Shown here: in pieces, positions 55,674 to 64,000 of the stretch | Layout of the letters: every line of letters begins with the position of its first letter | How positions within the stretch are numbered: position 1 is the first letter of the stretch | NCBI RefSeq assembly: GCF_000382425.1 | Contig: NZ_KB908292.1 | Span: 62,001 to 126,000, forward strand | Direction: 5' to 3' | Source: Empedobacter brevis NBRC 14943 = ATCC 43319 | Lineage (GTDB): Bacteria > Bacteroidota > Bacteroidia > Flavobacteriales > Weeksellaceae | Length of the DNA stretch: 64,000 nucleotides | Notes under the pieces: model-generated | What the model was told of the DNA's origin: nothing | The model's database searches: none | What the model saw: the letters and a program-made list of their open reading frames with translations, nothing else | Made by a program: the position numbers and the translations under genes

Positions 55674-56165
55674 ATGAAAAGTAAATTATTTATTTTAGGT
55701 GCATTTGCATTATCATTTGCAATCAGCTCTTGTGGAGAGAAAAAAGCCAGCGATAACTTTACAGCAGAAGAAACAGCTCAACAAGCTGAAAATGTTGTAG
55801 ATCCGGCTAAAGCTCCAGTTTTAACATTAGCTGAAGCAAACCACGATTTTGGAGACGTACAGGCTAATAATAAAGTAGAAACATATATCAAGTTCAAAAA
55901 CGATGGTAAATCTCCATTAGTTATCCGTGATGCTTCTGCAACATGTGGGTGTACAGTCCCGGAATTTCCTTCTACACCAATTGCAGTAGGCGCTACAGAT
56001 TCTATCAAAGTTGTGTACACAGCGGGTAATATGAACGGAAAACAACAAAAGACAGTAACTTTAGTCACAAATACAGCAAATGGTCACGAGAAATTTGACA
56101 TCTCTGCTAATGTTGTTGGAGCTACTGCTAATGATCAAAATGCTCAACAAGCGTTTGGACAATAA
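55674..56165 (+). CDS. DUF1573 lipoprotein
   Basis: This 163-residue protein has a lipoprotein signal (LGAFALSFAISSCGEKK, Cys at residue 20), a disordered segment and a DUF1573 Ig-like domain: HDFGDVQANNKVETYIKFKN, DASATCGCTVPEF and VVYTAGNMNGKQQKTVT. The Cys-Gly-Cys motif is typical. The function is unknown; the gene is conserved beside nusB and yajC in flavobacteria. It lies 44 bases after nusB and 25 bases before yajC. Confidence 0.9.
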   Translation: MKSKLFILGAFALSFAISSCGEKKASDNFTAEETAQQAENVVDPAKAPVLTLAEANHDFGDVQANNKVETYIKFKNDGKSPLVIRDASATCGCTVPEFPSTPIAVGATDSIKVVYTAGNMNGKQQKTVTLVTNTANGHEKFDISANVVGATANDQNAQQAFGQ

Positions 56166-56190
56166 GTATTAAATTAATTAAAATATAAAA

Positions 56191-56547
56191 ATGATTCAAA
56201 CAATCTTTTTACAAGCTGGTGCACAAGGCGGAGGTATGTCTATGCTTTTAATGTTTGGAGGTATGTTCGTGATTATGTATTTCTTCATGATTCGTCCTCA
56301 ACAAAAGAAAGCAAAACAAGAAAAGCAATTTCAAACTGATATCAAACGTGGAGATCAAGTTGTAACTACTTCTGGTATTCATGGAAAAATTAATGAAATC
56401 AATGATGATTCTGTCGTTATTGAAACCGGAGCAGGAAAAATCAGATTCGAAAAAGCAGCAATTTCTAGAGAATTAACGGCTGCTCGTTATGCAAAAAGTA
56501 CTGAGAAAGCTGAAAAGCCGGAAAAAGCAGTAGAAGACAAAAACTAA
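56191..56547 (+). CDS. yajC: Preprotein translocase subunit YajC
   Basis: YajC is a small inner-membrane partner of SecDF-YidC. The 118-residue product has one helix (MLLMFGGMFVIMYFFMIRPQ), the hallmark FFMIRPQQKKAKQ and the cytoplasmic domain IKRGDQVVTTSGIHGKI. The C-terminal tail is Lys/Glu-rich. It is followed by a terminator at 56574. Confidence 0.95.
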   Translation: MIQTIFLQAGAQGGGMSMLLMFGGMFVIMYFFMIRPQQKKAKQEKQFQTDIKRGDQVVTTSGIHGKINEINDDSVVIETGAGKIRFEKAAISRELTAARYAKSTEKAEKPEKAVEDKN

Positions 56548-56573
56548 TACCAAGGTTAACATATATTTAACTG

Positions 56574-56606
56574 ATTGCCGAAGAAATTATTCTTCGGCAT
56601 TTTTTT
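56574..56606 (+). terminator. Terminator of nusB-DUF1573-yajC
   Basis: A 10-bp stem (TGCCGAAGAA with TTCTTCGGCA), a 4-base loop and seven T lie 12 bases before the coaE ATG, so coaE needs read-through or another promoter. Confidence 0.85.
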
Positions 56607-56617
56607 AACTTCAAACC

Positions 56618-57220
56618 ATGAAAAACAACCAGCCTTTTGTAGTAGGAATCACAGGCGGAATAGGCTCTGGAAAAAGCACCGCAGCAAAATTCTTTGAGGA
56701 ATTTGGTGCTCCTGTGTATAATTCTGACATAAGAGCAAAAATTATTCAGAACGAAAACCCTGAAGTAAAAGTTAAAATTACTGAAGCTTTTGGGCAAGAA
56801 GCCTACAATGAAAGCGGCTTAAATAAACCATTTATTTCAAAACAAGTTTTTCAGGATAATGAAAAACTAAAATTATTAAACGGTATTGTCCATCCTGCTG
56901 TTTTCAAGGATTTTGATGATTGGAAAAAAATGCAGAAATCTGACATCGTGATAAAAGAAGCTGCCATTTTAATAGAAAGCGGAAGTTATAAAGATTGTGA
57001 TGTTGTGATAAGTGTGATAGTCGATATTGAAAAACGCATTTCACGCACTATAGAAAGGGACGGATTAACGAAAGAAGAAGTTCTTGCCCGTGTCAATAAT
57101 CAGATCTCGGATGAAGAACGAATCGCTAAATCAGATTTTATCATTGATAATAACGGAGATTTAACTCACCTGAAAAATGAAGTTGAACAAACGTTCATCA
57201 AAATTAAAAAGTTGATTTAA
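56618..57220 (+). CDS. coaE: Dephospho-CoA kinase
   Basis: CoaE phosphorylates dephospho-CoA, the last step of CoA synthesis. The 200-residue product has the P-loop GITGGIGSGKST (residues 10-21), the acceptor-site VYNSDIRAK and the lid region RTIERDGLTKEEVLARVNNQ. It starts 11 bases after the terminator loop ends, so its promoter may overlap that hairpin; none was clearly seen. The length is normal. Confidence 0.95.
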   Translation: MKNNQPFVVGITGGIGSGKSTAAKFFEEFGAPVYNSDIRAKIIQNENPEVKVKITEAFGQEAYNESGLNKPFISKQVFQDNEKLKLLNGIVHPAVFKDFDDWKKMQKSDIVIKEAAILIESGSYKDCDVVISVIVDIEKRISRTIERDGLTKEEVLARVNNQISDEERIAKSDFIIDNNGDLTHLKNEVEQTFIKIKKLI

Positions 57221-57302
57221 CTAACATCATTATGATCTCTTGTAACTAAAATAGAGTTTAGAAAAGATTAAACTATTTTTAATCATTCAATAAAAATATT
57301 AA

Positions 57303-58856
57303 ATGAAAAAAGGATTTTACAAAATCTTAATTGTGATCATGAGTGTTGCGCTTATAGGATTGATTATTATTCAATTTTACTGGCTCAATTTAACGATTCA
57401 GAATGGTACGGAAAGTTTTAATAACAACGTATACCAGGCGATGAATTACACGACTGAAAAAATTAATAAAAATGAATTGGAGCTATATTATAAAAAATTC
57501 AATAATATTCAATCTGATTTAAAATCGAATAAAGACAAGCCGCAAGTTGTGACCAACCAAGTCATAAAAGATTCTCTTGGGGTGACCTATGCTTATGTGA
57601 CACGCTATGTTGTCGAAAAATCAATGTTACCTTCTTCCGGTAAATACAATGATAGTTTAACAAAAGCAAATATTTATTCGCAGGAGCGTGTCTTTAAAAT
57701 TGATAAAGATTCTACCGCAAGAGGAATTCCGAATCTGAATTTGAATTTTGAACATTCCTTACAAGACGGAACATTTACCTTAGAAAGTGCTGCGCGCTGG
57801 GATGCCGGAACAACACCAATTGATAAACGTGTTTCGTATGAGATGCTGGATTCTATTCTAAAAACTGAATTACGAAACAGAGGTATTAACCAAGCGATTC
57901 CAATTTTGGCCGTGTTGAAGAAAGATTCGACAGAAACAAATGTAAAATCAAAAGATTTCGATCGAAATAAAATCGAATTTATGGTTCCGTTATTTCTTGA
58001 CAGAAAAGACCATATCGAATATTATTTGGCTGCCAATTTTGTCAACAGGAAATTAGCAATTGTCGCTCCGACAGTTCCAGTTATTTCGTTGACATTTATC
58101 TTGACCATGATTATCATTACGGTATTTTCTCTGTCAATTTATTACATGCAGTTGCAACGTAAGAGTTCGGAAATTAAGACAGATTTCATCAACAATATGA
58201 CACACGAATTCAAAACACCTATTGCAACAATTAACATTGCATCTGATGCATTGAGGAACGAAAAAATATATACAGATCCTGAAAAAGTAAAATATTATGC
58301 TGATTTGATTAAGCAGGAGAACAAACGCATGAATGCTCACGTGGAGATGGTATTGCGAATGTCGAAGCTGGAACGTAATCAAATGGATATGAATTTTCAG
58401 GAAGTAAACTTAAATGGTGTGGTACAAAAAAGTATTGAGCCGATAAGATTTATTGTAGAAGAAAGAAATGGTACAATATTTGAAGAATACAACGCAGAAC
58501 AGTCGTTTGTAAACGGAGATCCGTTCCATTTAGAGAATATGATTATTAATGTGTTGGATAATGCTCGAAAATATTCTCCGGACACGCCAGAGATTAGAGT
58601 GAAAACATACAATAAAGACAACAATTTTTTAATTGAGATTTCTGATAAAGGAATGGGGATGTCGCAAAATGTACTGAAAAAAATATTTGAACAATTTTAT
58701 AGAGAAGAAACGGGAAATATACACAATGTAAAAGGTCATGGACTTGGATTGTCTTATGTCAAAAAAATTGTTCAGCTGCATGGCGGACAAGTATGGGCAG
58801 AAAGTTCTCCGGGAAAAGGAAGTACTTTTTATATTAAAATTCCTCTAAAATCATAG
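57303..58856 (+). CDS. Sensor histidine kinase
   Basis: This 517-residue kinase has two membrane helices (about 8-29 and 256-280) around a periplasmic domain of about 225 residues. The cytoplasmic part has the H-box FINNMTHEFKTPIATI (His301), N-box MIINVLDNARKYS, G1 ISDKGMGMS and G2 GHGLGLSYVKKIV. There is no HAMP domain that I can see. It is 4 bases upstream of the response regulator gene. The layout resembles the Bacteroidota RprX/RprY pair. The signal is unknown. Confidence 0.93.
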   Translation: MKKGFYKILIVIMSVALIGLIIIQFYWLNLTIQNGTESFNNNVYQAMNYTTEKINKNELELYYKKFNNIQSDLKSNKDKPQVVTNQVIKDSLGVTYAYVTRYVVEKSMLPSSGKYNDSLTKANIYSQERVFKIDKDSTARGIPNLNLNFEHSLQDGTFTLESAARWDAGTTPIDKRVSYEMLDSILKTELRNRGINQAIPILAVLKKDSTETNVKSKDFDRNKIEFMVPLFLDRKDHIEYYLAANFVNRKLAIVAPTVPVISLTFILTMIIITVFSLSIYYMQLQRKSSEIKTDFINNMTHEFKTPIATINIASDALRNEKIYTDPEKVKYYADLIKQENKRMNAHVEMVLRMSKLERNQMDMNFQEVNLNGVVQKSIEPIRFIVEERNGTIFEEYNAEQSFVNGDPFHLENMIINVLDNARKYSPDTPEIRVKTYNKDNNFLIEISDKGMGMSQNVLKKIFEQFYREETGNIHNVKGHGLGLSYVKKIVQLHGGQVWAESSPGKGSTFYIKIPLKS

Positions 58857-58860
58857 ATCA

Positions 58861-59556
58861 ATGAGTGATAAACAACGATTACTTTTAGTAGAAGATGATC
58901 CAAGCTTTGGAAGCGTATTGAAGGATTATTTGGTTATAAACGATTTTGACGTAACGCACGCAATCGATGGTGAAGACGGTCTTGCCAAGTTTAAAGAAAG
59001 TGATTATGATCTATGCATCCTGGATGTGATGATGCCTAAAAAAGATGGTTTTACATTAGGAAAAGAGATCAAAGAATTAAAAAGCGAACAACCAATTATA
59101 TTTTTAACTGCAAAAAACATGCGAGAGGATGTTTTAAACGGTTACAAAATTGGAGCGGACGATTATGTCTTAAAACCATTTGATTCTGAAGTTTTATTGT
59201 ACAAAATAAAAGCTGTTTTACAACGTAATTCAGGAGAAGAAGAAAAATTTGAACAAGAAGATTTCAAAATTGGAAAATTCACTTTCAATGCGAAATTGAG
59301 ACAATTAATTTACGACGGTAAGTCACAAAAACTTTCACCTAAAGAAAACGAATTGCTACGTTTATTAGCTGTTTATAAAAACGATTTAATGCCTCGTGAA
59401 ATTGCATTAACGCGTATTTGGCACGATGATAATTATTTTACATCGCGCTCGATGGATGTTTACATCGCTAAATTACGTAAATATTTAAAGAAAGACCCAG
59501 CAGTAGAAATCGTGAACATTCACGGAGAAGGATTCCGACTGTTGATTCAAGAATAA
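58861..59556 (+). CDS. OmpR/PhoB-type response regulator
   Basis: This 231-residue regulator has a receiver domain (LLLVEDDPSFGSVLKDYL; phospho-acceptor Asp55 in LCILDVMMP; Lys in VLKPFD) and a winged-helix output domain (LSPKENELLRLLAVYKND, RSMDVYIAKLRKYLKKDP, NIHGEGFRLL). It forms a two-component system with the kinase just upstream. It resembles RprY-like regulators. A terminator follows at 59576. Confidence 0.94.
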   Translation: MSDKQRLLLVEDDPSFGSVLKDYLVINDFDVTHAIDGEDGLAKFKESDYDLCILDVMMPKKDGFTLGKEIKELKSEQPIIFLTAKNMREDVLNGYKIGADDYVLKPFDSEVLLYKIKAVLQRNSGEEEKFEQEDFKIGKFTFNAKLRQLIYDGKSQKLSPKENELLRLLAVYKNDLMPREIALTRIWHDDNYFTSRSMDVYIAKLRKYLKKDPAVEIVNIHGEGFRLLIQE

Positions 59557-59575
59557 AATTATAATTCTTTTAAAT

Positions 59576-59607
59576 AAAAAAACCTCAACTAATGTTGAGG
59601 TTTTTTT
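59576..59607. terminator. Bidirectional terminator after the two-component system
   Basis: A 14-bp stem (AAAAAAACCTCAAC with GTTGAGGTTTTTTT) with a 4-base loop lies between convergent stop codons and can serve both strands. Confidence 0.9.
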
Positions 59608-59617
59608 ATACTTTATA

Positions 59618-60646
59618 TCAATTGTCTACTTCAGCTCCTAAATTTCTGTATTGTTGTTTAAATTTTTCTGCCCATTTCTGCCATTCAACAGATTGGGCAT
59701 CCGGGTGATTTTCTTTATCTAAAAAAGCTTTGATATAATTGTCTGAAAAATCTTTCGGATAATTTTCCATAGCGTTAAGCTCTCCTTTTAACCAAGCTTC
59801 ATTGAAAATATAATTCATTCGATTCACATCAAAATGATCTCCATATTCATGGTACGAACCCGTTGCAGAAGACTTAAAAGTAGTTTTAAGAACTTCTTCA
59901 TTTGTTCTTGCAAAAACTGCTTTCTTATTCTTATTATACCAAACAGCAGCATTTCTCAATTGTTGTTTTTCGTCCACTTTTCCTTTCGCATCTTTCCAAA
60001 TCGCTAACCAATATTCTTTTTGATATAACCCCATTAAAATAGAATTAATCGCCCAATATTTTCGTTTTGTTTGATTATCAACCCAACCTAACTTATATAG
60101 AATTGTAAAGAATTTAAATTTATTGTACATCAACCAATCCATTACCAACTTATTAGAAGTAAATAAGTTAATCGGTTGAGTTTTTATTACATTAAAATTC
60201 AACTTGCTTATTTCTAAATTTTTATCATCTGAATAATTCCCTAACCAGCCTAATTTCAACAAAGGGATTTCGGTTGATTTCATAACTTCTACCAATTCAT
60301 CAAAATCTATAGCCTGTGTAAACCACACATCATCTTCTGTCACCAAAACATAATCAGAAGACATTTTTACTTCATTGATCCATAAATCAGTTGGAATTGT
60401 AAAACCATCAATCTTTTTACCGGAATCGATATTATCTTCAATGGCTTTGATTTTATTCTGATATTGATCTGATTTTATGATTTTTACATCCGGATATTTA
60501 GTTTCTATTTTATTCAAATAGTTAGCAGGTGTTCCGTCATCTAGAAGTTTTATCTCAAAATTGCCCAACGCATGAGAATAAATTGATTGCAAACAGCGAT
60601 CTAAATAATAAGGCCGATTAAATGATTTTATAAGTATCGTTAGCAT
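59618..60646 (-). CDS. Glycosyltransferase, GT2-like
   Basis: This 342-residue protein has a GT-A type N-terminus (LTILIKSFNRPYYLDRCLQS, LLDDGTPANYL) and an acidic site YVLVTEDDVWFTQ in place of a plain DxD. The long C-terminal part is rich in Trp and Lys and not assigned. It is the last gene of the minus-strand sugar group and overlaps the GT2 gene before it by 7 bases. Donor and acceptor are unknown. Confidence 0.8.
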   Translation of the reverse strand: MLTILIKSFNRPYYLDRCLQSIYSHALGNFEIKLLDDGTPANYLNKIETKYPDVKIIKSDQYQNKIKAIEDNIDSGKKIDGFTIPTDLWINEVKMSSDYVLVTEDDVWFTQAIDFDELVEVMKSTEIPLLKLGWLGNYSDDKNLEISKLNFNVIKTQPINLFTSNKLVMDWLMYNKFKFFTILYKLGWVDNQTKRKYWAINSILMGLYQKEYWLAIWKDAKGKVDEKQQLRNAAVWYNKNKKAVFARTNEEVLKTTFKSSATGSYHEYGDHFDVNRMNYIFNEAWLKGELNAMENYPKDFSDNYIKAFLDKENHPDAQSVEWQKWAEKFKQQYRNLGAEVDN

Positions 60647-61503
60647 AGAATTTTATTCATCAAAGATTTTAATTTCAGTCTATAACTAATATTCGCACTA
60701 AAGATGGAGTTTAAAGAATTCAAGAATGACACATTATTGATTTTCATGTGTAATAACTGATAGTTTAATAAATCTTTCTGCACTTTGGTAAGATTCAATT
60801 TAGAGATGACTATTTCTAAACTGGAAATTTGCATGTCCATTTGTTTCTTTTTTGTTACTGTACTATGGTAGCCCGAATTACTTCTATAACTCGCCATAAC
60901 ATCATGTAATAAACCTACTTTTCCATATTGTGCACAATGCAAGATAAGAGGATAATCTCCTATTTTGCACTCTAAAATCCAATCAGGTAGTTTATGAATA
61001 TTTTTAAACATAATGCTAAGCGCTGGAATATAATTTTTTTGAAAAATAAAGTCATTCGAAATTATTTTTTTTTCTTTAAAAGGAAAGCTTGTATTTATAA
61101 TTTCAGAAGTTTTATCATCAAAAATTTCAACATTATGTCCAATTAATATATAATCTTCATTATTTTTTAAAAATTCAATTTGTTTTTGCAGTTTTAATGG
61201 ATTTGTCCAAAAATCATCTCCATCACAAATTGCTATATAATCACCAGTTGAGGAATTTATTGTATTGTAAAAATTGGGAATTATTCCTATATTTTCCTGA
61301 CGGTCTATAAATCTAATACAATTGCCCTTTGGATGAGTCGTGATATATTCTTCTATTATTTGTTTTGTATTATCAGGAGATTTATCTAAAGAAATAATAA
61401 ATTCTAATTCAAAATCACCTTCTTGCATTAACACTCCTTCAATACATTTAGCTATGTATTTTTCATGTCCATAAGTAATTGTGCAAACGCTAACTTTAAT
61501 CAT
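60640..61503 (-). CDS. Family 2 glycosyltransferase
   Basis: This 287-residue GT2 begins IKVSVCTITYGHEKYIAKCI, with SLDKSPDNTKQI and the metal-binding AICDGDDFWTNP. The YGHEKYI and GDDFW pattern marks the O-antigen/capsule GT2 subgroup. It overlaps the genes on both sides by 7-8 bases. Confidence 0.88.
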   Translation of the reverse strand: MIKVSVCTITYGHEKYIAKCIEGVLMQEGDFELEFIISLDKSPDNTKQIIEEYITTHPKGNCIRFIDRQENIGIIPNFYNTINSSTGDYIAICDGDDFWTNPLKLQKQIEFLKNNEDYILIGHNVEIFDDKTSEIINTSFPFKEKKIISNDFIFQKNYIPALSIMFKNIHKLPDWILECKIGDYPLILHCAQYGKVGLLHDVMASYRSNSGYHSTVTKKKQMDMQISSLEIVISKLNLTKVQKDLLNYQLLHMKINNVSFLNSLNSIFSANISYRLKLKSLMNKILC

Positions 61504-62134
61504 ATTTAATAGTTATTATTTGGGCTGGTACTCCTACAGCTGTACAATTATCTGGTATATTTTTATTTACAACTGCTCCTGCTCCAATTACTGAACCTTT
61601 TCCTATAGTAATATCAGGAAACACTATACACCCCGTTCCTAGGTGTACAGCATCTTTTATAGTTGCTCTTCCTAAAATTTTTACAGAAGGAGAAATCTCA
61701 ACAAAATTACCAATACAACAGTCATGTGTAATAATAGCGTCATAATAAATCATGGTTCCTAGGCCTATTTTTACGTCATTGGAAATTTTGACTCCATCTA
61801 AGATATTCGCTCCTTCTTTTATTTCTACCTTATAATGTCCAATTACAGCACTTGTAGAAATCAAAGATGTATATACACCTCCTATTTCAGTAAATTTATC
61901 AAATAACTTTTTACGCAACCTTGGGTTTCCTATACCGATATTAAATCTATTGTCTACTTCATCAAAATATCTCATAGCAGCATCTAAAGAGTTTAATATT
62001 GGATATTGATCATATAACTTGTCTCCGATATCTTCATTGACATCATCATAAAAGACAAGATTTTCTAACTCATTATTTTGATGGCAAATTTCTAATACCT
62101 CTTTTGCAAAACCTTTTGCTCCTACTATTAACAT
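61496..62134 (-). CDS. NeuD/PglD-like sugar O- or N-acetyltransferase
   Basis: This is a 212-residue two-domain protein. An N-terminal Rossmann-like part (MLIVGAKGFAKEVLEI, FYDDVN) is followed by a C-terminal left-handed beta-helix with hexapeptide turns (VKIGLGTMIYYDAIITHDCC, ISPSVKILGRATI, ITIGKGSVIGAGAVVN). This matches the NeuD/PglD family, which acetylates amino sugars or sialic acids. Beside a DegT aminotransferase, N-acetylation of a 4-amino sugar is likely (inferred). Confidence 0.88.
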   Translation of the reverse strand: MLIVGAKGFAKEVLEICHQNNELENLVFYDDVNEDIGDKLYDQYPILNSLDAAMRYFDEVDNRFNIGIGNPRLRKKLFDKFTEIGGVYTSLISTSAVIGHYKVEIKEGANILDGVKISNDVKIGLGTMIYYDAIITHDCCIGNFVEISPSVKILGRATIKDAVHLGTGCIVFPDITIGKGSVIGAGAVVNKNIPDNCTAVGVPAQIITIKYD

Positions 62135-62135
62135 T

Positions 62136-63218
62136 CTAATTATTTTGAATTCTTAAGATTAATCTGGAAATATAATCAACCTCTTCTAAAGTAAGATCAT
62201 AATAAAGAGGCAGACATAAAACACGTTTTGCGATATCATCTGATACAGGCATGGTTTGTTTTTCCAAATATGGTAATACAGAAGATAAACTTGGATAAAA
62301 ATATCTACGGGTAAAAATTTCGTTCAAATCCAATTCTGCTTTTATTTTGAGAAGTAGTTCTTCCGACTCTAAAACAATAGGATAATAAGCAAAGTTATTA
62401 TGTGATTTTTCATGCCATTTAGGTCTTACTGCTTTTAAATTTTTAAGTCTTGTATCATAAGATTCACTCAATTGCTTTCGTTTAATGTGGATATCATTCA
62501 CATACTTTAAATTCACTAATCCCATCGCTGCATGAAATTCGGAATTTTTACCATTAATCCCTAAGTCAGAAAAAGTATCAAATCCTGAAATTCCAAAATT
62601 TCTAATTTTAGCAAGTTTTGCCAGAAGTTTTTTATCCTTAGTTACAATAAAGCCTCCTTCAATACTGTGGTATAATTTTGTTGCATGTAAAGAACAAATT
62701 GAGAGATCTCCATACTCAAAAATAGATTTCTCTTTTATTTCTACACCAAATGCATGTGCTCCATCATAGATAATCTTTAGATTATATTTATTTGCAATTG
62801 CTTCTATCGCGATAACGTCACATGGATTTCCGTATACATGAGTTGCCAGAATAGCTTGAGTATTTTCTGTTATTGCTTCTTCTATTTTTTTGGGATCTAT
62901 GCATAAAGTTTCTTCATCTATATCTACAAAAACCGGTTTACAGTTTTCCCAAACTATTGTTGACGTTGTGGCTACAAAAGAAAAAGGAGTCGTTATCACT
63001 TCCCCTGTAATTTCTAATGCTTTTAAGGACATCTGTAATGCTACAGTCCCGTTCGTTACAAATAGTAAATGATTTACTTTTAGATGATTTTTTAATTCCA
63101 TCTCTAGTTGGCTTGCTAATGGCCCCATATTAGTTAACCATTGTCTTGTCCAAATACCTTCTAATAATTGTTGATATTCTTCTTGAGGTGGTAAAAAAGG
63201 TTTGGTTACTGGTATCAT
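62136..63218 (-). CDS. DegT/DnrJ/EryC1 PLP aminotransferase
   Basis: This 360-residue sugar aminotransferase adds an amino group to a nucleotide keto-sugar. It has the start MIPVTKPFLPPQEEYQQLLE, TNGTVALQMSLKAL, VDIDEETLCIDP, the PLP-stacking YDGAHAFGV and the Schiff-base Lys in SLHATKLYHSIEGG (about residue 183). The nearest functional types are dTDP-4-keto sugar aminotransferases such as VioA; product identity is inferred. It is 4 bases after the hexapeptide acyltransferase gene and 1 base before the NeuD-like gene. Confidence 0.9.
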   Translation of the reverse strand: MIPVTKPFLPPQEEYQQLLEGIWTRQWLTNMGPLASQLEMELKNHLKVNHLLFVTNGTVALQMSLKALEITGEVITTPFSFVATTSTIVWENCKPVFVDIDEETLCIDPKKIEEAITENTQAILATHVYGNPCDVIAIEAIANKYNLKIIYDGAHAFGVEIKEKSIFEYGDLSICSLHATKLYHSIEGGFIVTKDKKLLAKLAKIRNFGISGFDTFSDLGINGKNSEFHAAMGLVNLKYVNDIHIKRKQLSESYDTRLKNLKAVRPKWHEKSHNNFAYYPIVLESEELLLKIKAELDLNEIFTRRYFYPSLSSVLPYLEKQTMPVSDDIAKRVLCLPLYYDLTLEEVDYISRLILRIQNN

Positions 63219-63222
63219 GAAA

Positions 63223-63780
63223 TTATATTTTTTTTATTAAATGTTCTTGTTTATTCACAATAATAGAATTTGCAGGGACGTCTTTATGAATTATACAACC
63301 CGCTCCTATTATAACATTATCGCCAATAGTAACATCTTTTAAGATGATAACATTTGCTCCTGTCCAAACATTATTCCCCATTTTAATAAAACCTACATTA
63401 AAGTCTGTTTTTGAAACATTAAACGGATTCGTTTCATATTGATGATTATGATCAAATAATTTCATACCTTCTCCTAAGATACAATTTTCTCCAATTGAAA
63501 TATCTCCTAAACAAGAAATAGTTGCTCTTGTAATATAGGTATTTTCACCTACTGAAAATTTTGCTTTATCTTTTATGGTTAAATAATTTGATTCGTTTAT
63601 TGTTACATTATCTCCAATTTTTATTTTTGCGCTTGGTGAAATATCATAGTAATTATTATTTCCTAATTTAAAAGTAGATGCTATTGTAGAATTCGGGTTT
63701 TTTCGGAACAAAGAATAAGCTTGATTTTTTTTAGCTTTTTCAATTAATCGATCAAAGATTAGTAAAATTTTATACATCAT
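63223..63780 (-). CDS. Hexapeptide-repeat acyltransferase
   Basis: This 185-residue left-handed beta-helix protein has hexapeptide turns (ISPSAKIKIGDNVTINESNY, ISIGENCILGEGMKLFDHNH, VTIGDNVIIGAGCIIHKDVP). It resembles maltose/galactoside O-acetyltransferase-like and capsule acetyltransferases (the DHNH segment is typical). It is the first gene of the minus-strand group, with a TACTTTTG box 19 bases upstream. Confidence 0.87.
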   Translation of the reverse strand: MMYKILLIFDRLIEKAKKNQAYSLFRKNPNSTIASTFKLGNNNYYDISPSAKIKIGDNVTINESNYLTIKDKAKFSVGENTYITRATISCLGDISIGENCILGEGMKLFDHNHQYETNPFNVSKTDFNVGFIKMGNNVWTGANVIILKDVTIGDNVIIGAGCIIHKDVPANSIIVNKQEHLIKKI

Positions 63781-63799
63781 ATAATTTAGGTCTATTACA

Positions 63800-63807
63800 C
63801 AAAAGTA
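63800..63807 (-). promoter_or_regulatory. -7 element (TACTTTTG) of the aminotransferase operon
   Basis: On the minus strand TACTTTTG matches the consensus, 19 bases before the ATG at 63780. It is divergent from the plus-strand box at 63850. Confidence 0.5.
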
Positions 63808-63849
63808 CTAAGATAAAATAATATACATTTTAATATTGCTTAAAATAGT

Positions 63850-63857
63850 TAAATTTG
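63850..63857 (+). promoter_or_regulatory. -7 element (TAAATTTG) of the GT2 gene at the right edge
   Basis: TAAATTTG lies 19 bases before the ATG at 63877. Confidence 0.5.
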
Positions 63858-63876
63858 CAGGACCAAACCAATTAAT

Positions 63877-64000
63877 ATGAACACGCCTTTAGTGAGTATC
63901 AATATTCCTGTTTACAAATGTGAAAACTACATTTACAGATGTTTAGATTCTGTAAAAAATCAAACATATAAAAATATCGAAATTATACTGGTTAATGATT
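63877..64000 (+). CDS. Family 2 glycosyltransferase, N-terminal fragment cut by window edge
   Basis: The frame is open from the ATG to the window end, giving 41 codons that read MNTPLVSINIPVYKCENYIY, then CLDSVKNQTYKNIEIILVND. This is the canonical start of a GT2 nucleotide-binding domain (the VNDGS motif would follow). It is transcribed divergently from the aminotransferase operon. Nothing more can be said from this fragment. Confidence 0.88.
   Translation, partial: MNTPLVSINIPVYKCENYIYRCLDSVKNQTYKNIEIILVND

Overview
The window is chromosomal DNA from a low-GC member of the Bacteroidota, most likely a flavobacterium (order Flavobacteriales, possibly a Weeksellaceae relative such as Empedobacter or Chryseobacterium; the genus is a guess). 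The evidence is the phylum-specific -7 promoter element TAnnTTTG in front of many genes, a lack of strong Shine-Dalgarno sites, phylum-typical families (DUF3276/PUR-alpha, TIGR02757, DUF4199, a long NusB, a CzcA-TolC fusion, a membrane-bound TPR/LuxR regulator) and the gene order nusB-DUF1573-yajC-coaE.

Layout. 1-2525: start of the str operon (rpsL, rpsG, fusA; fusA runs off the left edge). 2887-5943: phosphate uptake (DUF47 protein and two tandem PiT carriers). 5956-9956: four-gene minus-strand operon (DUF4199 protein, polyprenyl-phosphate glycosyltransferase, DUF2807 lipoprotein, phosphohexomutase). 10175-20383: housekeeping, with SRP RNA, pyrG, yidC, an acetate carrier, a YeaQ-like protein, glmM, a TPR protein, an AcpH-like protein and an acyl-CoA carboxylase carboxyltransferase.

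20363-30964 is a ten-gene minus-strand exopolysaccharide/capsule operon: GT4, serine-acetyltransferase-like protein, GT4, GT2, EpsG-type polymerase, GT2, WecA-type transferase, Wza-like exporter, Wzc-like tyrosine kinase with a (Gly-Tyr)12 tail, and a PglC-type sugar transferase. 31269-39602 is a second sugar locus. It holds a GT-C membrane protein and, convergent with it, a minus-strand group of GT4, GT2, acyltransferase-3, UbiA-type phosphoribosyltransferase, DprE1-like oxidase, DprE2-like reductase and HAD phosphatase. The last four closely resemble the mycobacterial route to polyprenyl-phosphoryl-arabinofuranose and are the most notable system in the window. The GT-C protein is a plausible user of that donor.

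39659-47834 holds an Smr protein, an esterase, a NUMOD4/HNH protein and a divalent-metal efflux set (small His-rich protein, CzcA-TolC fusion, CusB-like adaptor). 47852-59607 is mostly housekeeping: TIGR02757, LuxR/TPR regulator, LolD, SucC, DUF3276, an ABC exporter, NusB, DUF1573, YajC, CoaE and a two-component pair. 59618-64000 begins a third sugar locus (hexapeptide acyltransferase, DegT aminotransferase, NeuD/PglD-like acetyltransferase, two GT2 proteins) with a divergent GT2 gene cut by the right edge. No tRNA, rRNA, insertion sequence, prophage or CRISPR array was seen.
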